The position numbers and the translations under genes were made by a program. Shown here in pieces: positions 62,935 to 64,000 of a stretch of 64,000 nucleotides of DNA. Below the pieces are notes generated by a model. The model was not told the origin of the DNA. It made no database searches and worked only from the letters and a program-made list of their open reading frames with translations. Position 1 is the stretch's first letter; each line of letters starts with the position of its first letter. The stretch lies in NCBI RefSeq assembly GCF_042658365.1, contig NZ_JBHSQC010000011.1. One strand, written 5' to 3'. The stretch comes from Carnobacterium_A antarcticum. GTDB lineage: Bacteria; Bacillota; Bacilli; Lactobacillales; Carnobacteriaceae.

Positions 62935-64000
62935 ATGGTTCCTATTAATTTGCTCTCCTGGTCGTTGTGTATCGTACCTATTTTGTTAATGTTGATATTT
63001 ATGATCATATTTCAATGGGGTGTTTCAAAAGCTGCTCCGATTACGTTGGTTATTACAGCACTAATAAGTATATTTTTTTTCAAAGCAAGTGGAAAACTAC
63101 TAATCGATGAATTTTTAAGAGCAGGGTGGAATTCGATTGGAATTATACTGGTGATTTTAACAGCTATTTTATCTTATGAAATCAGTTATGAAGCAAGGGC
63201 ATTTGATACGTTAAATCAGTTATTTAAAAAAATAGCACCGAATGAATTAATTAGAATCATACTTATTGGAGTAGTTTTTGCTAGTTTTTTACAAGGCATT
63301 ACCGGCTTTGGAGTACCGGTTTTGATAACAGCTCCACTATTATTAGAGATAGGCGTAGCTCCGCTATGGGCCGTTATTATTCCATTATTGGGTCATAGCT
63401 GGGCTGGCACATTCGGTACATTGGGTTTAGGGTGGAATTCATTACTTATTCAAACAGGAATTCAGGATCATGCCTTAATTTTTCATTCTGCTTTATATGC
63501 TTCATTCTTTTTATTGCTGTTAACCATTTATTCTAGTTATACTATTGCTTATTTTTATGGAGGGTGGAAAGCTGTAAAAAAAGGTTTTATTGCAATTGCA
63601 ATTATTTCATCAATTCAAGGTATTGGACAAATTATCTTTTCCACCATTAATCCTCAATTAGCTGCTTTTATCCCTAGTGCTATTTCTTTAGGCGCGCTTA
63701 TCTTGTTATCAAAAACATCGTTATATCGAGACGAATGGCGAATGGAAAATAGCAAGATCATGTTACAGATAAAAACCGAAAAAATAAAAAAAGAGAGGGG
63801 ATTAACTACTCATCAAGCATTGATGCCTTATTATATTGTTACTATTATCTCTTTAACGATCTTGCTGATTCCTTTTATCGCTACTTATTTAGGAAGTTTT
63901 AGTTACGGCCCGCGTTTTACAGAAACAAGTACTGGGTATGGCTTCATAAATAAATCGATTGAACACTATGCACCAATCACACCATTTACGCACCCAAGTA
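62935..64000 (+). CDS. lctP: L-lactate permease, 5' part
   Basis: The frame runs from ATG 62935 (RBS AGAGGAGTGG) to the window end without a stop: 355 residues of an estimated 500-550. Many helices and the LctP-family signature SFLQGITGFGVPVLITAPLL and GHSWAGTFGTLGLGW are visible. It exchanges or imports L-lactate or glycolate with protons. Being truncated, it does not show up as a complete frame. The gene lies divergently from the metal ABC operon. Confidence 0.9.
   Translation, partial: MVPINLLSWSLCIVPILLMLIFMIIFQWGVSKAAPITLVITALISIFFFKASGKLLIDEFLRAGWNSIGIILVILTAILSYEISYEARAFDTLNQLFKKIAPNELIRIILIGVVFASFLQGITGFGVPVLITAPLLLEIGVAPLWAVIIPLLGHSWAGTFGTLGLGWNSLLIQTGIQDHALIFHSALYASFFLLLLTIYSSYTIAYFYGGWKAVKKGFIAIAIISSIQGIGQIIFSTINPQLAAFIPSAISLGALILLSKTSLYRDEWRMENSKIMLQIKTEKIKKERGLTTHQALMPYYIVTIISLTILLIPFIATYLGSFSYGPRFTETSTGYGFINKSIEHYAPITPFTHPS

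Overview
The window is low-GC Firmicute DNA. Shine-Dalgarno sites are strong (GGAGG-like), transcription units are short and end in hairpin-plus-T-run terminators, and start codons are mostly ATG with some TTG/GTG. The gene content fits a member of Lactobacillales, probably Carnobacteriaceae: an arcR-arcABDC arginine deiminase operon, PepC, Bce-type and LytSR two-component systems, many PTS permeases, a ComK-like protein and a D-lactate dehydrogenase. The genus is an inference, because no rRNA or housekeeping marker is present. Two short N runs (5487-5543, 47418-47494) mark scaffold gaps, and both ends of the window cut a gene.

Layout. 1-5.2 kb: ABC importer with an intracellular phosphodiesterase and a PHP phosphoesterase. 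5.2-6.8 kb: a small patchy island with a frameshifted gene remnant and a two-helix membrane protein, bounded by two copies of the 3' end of the PHP gene. 7-9.4 kb: a PQQ-type sugar dehydrogenase lipoprotein, then an unlisted type I toxin-antitoxin locus with a 41-residue holin-like toxin. 9.5-12 kb: a ComK-like protein, a sigma-70-like factor and DUF1659/DUF2922 proteins. 12-17 kb: RpiR regulator, GH4 6-phospho-alpha-glucosidase, alpha-glucoside PTS and a GRP-family sugar transporter. 17.2-22.5 kb: phnD-phnC-phnE-phnE2 and a cytoplasmic 5'-nucleotidase-like enzyme. 22.6-28.4 kb: ABC-2 exporter, CstA, M20 amidohydrolase. 28.7-34.4 kb: EamA transporter and a Bce-type two-component/ABC module. 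34.9-37.4 kb: LytS/LytR. 37.7-40.5 kb: TrmB regulator, TauE/SafE transporter, ornithine cyclodeaminase homologue. 40.7-47.4 kb: PepC, an anchored acidic protein, HAD phosphatase, VanZ-like protein, orphan EIIC and D-lactate dehydrogenase. 47.7-52.7 kb: MacAB-like efflux system, a membrane protein with an L7/L12-like tail, cellobiose-type EIIC. 52.9-53.6 kb: a frameshifted sortase lacking its catalytic His. 53.7-59.8 kb: arc operon. 59.9-62.5 kb: Mn/Zn ABC importer. 62.9 kb to the end: L-lactate permease.

How the parts work together. Two separate loci join an uptake system to intracellular phosphoesterases, which suggests scavenging of organophosphates rather than C-P lyase chemistry, since no C-P lyase genes are present. 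Sugar and arginine catabolism carry cre-like CcpA sites; the arc promoter region also has an ArgR-like palindrome and its own Crp/Fnr regulator. Non-coding structure is unusually rich: two arrays of the same 52-bp tandem repeat, a three-copy dispersed repeat, a 92-bp structured element with terminal inverted repeats, the antisense RNA of the toxin locus, and several orphan terminators that could end small RNAs.
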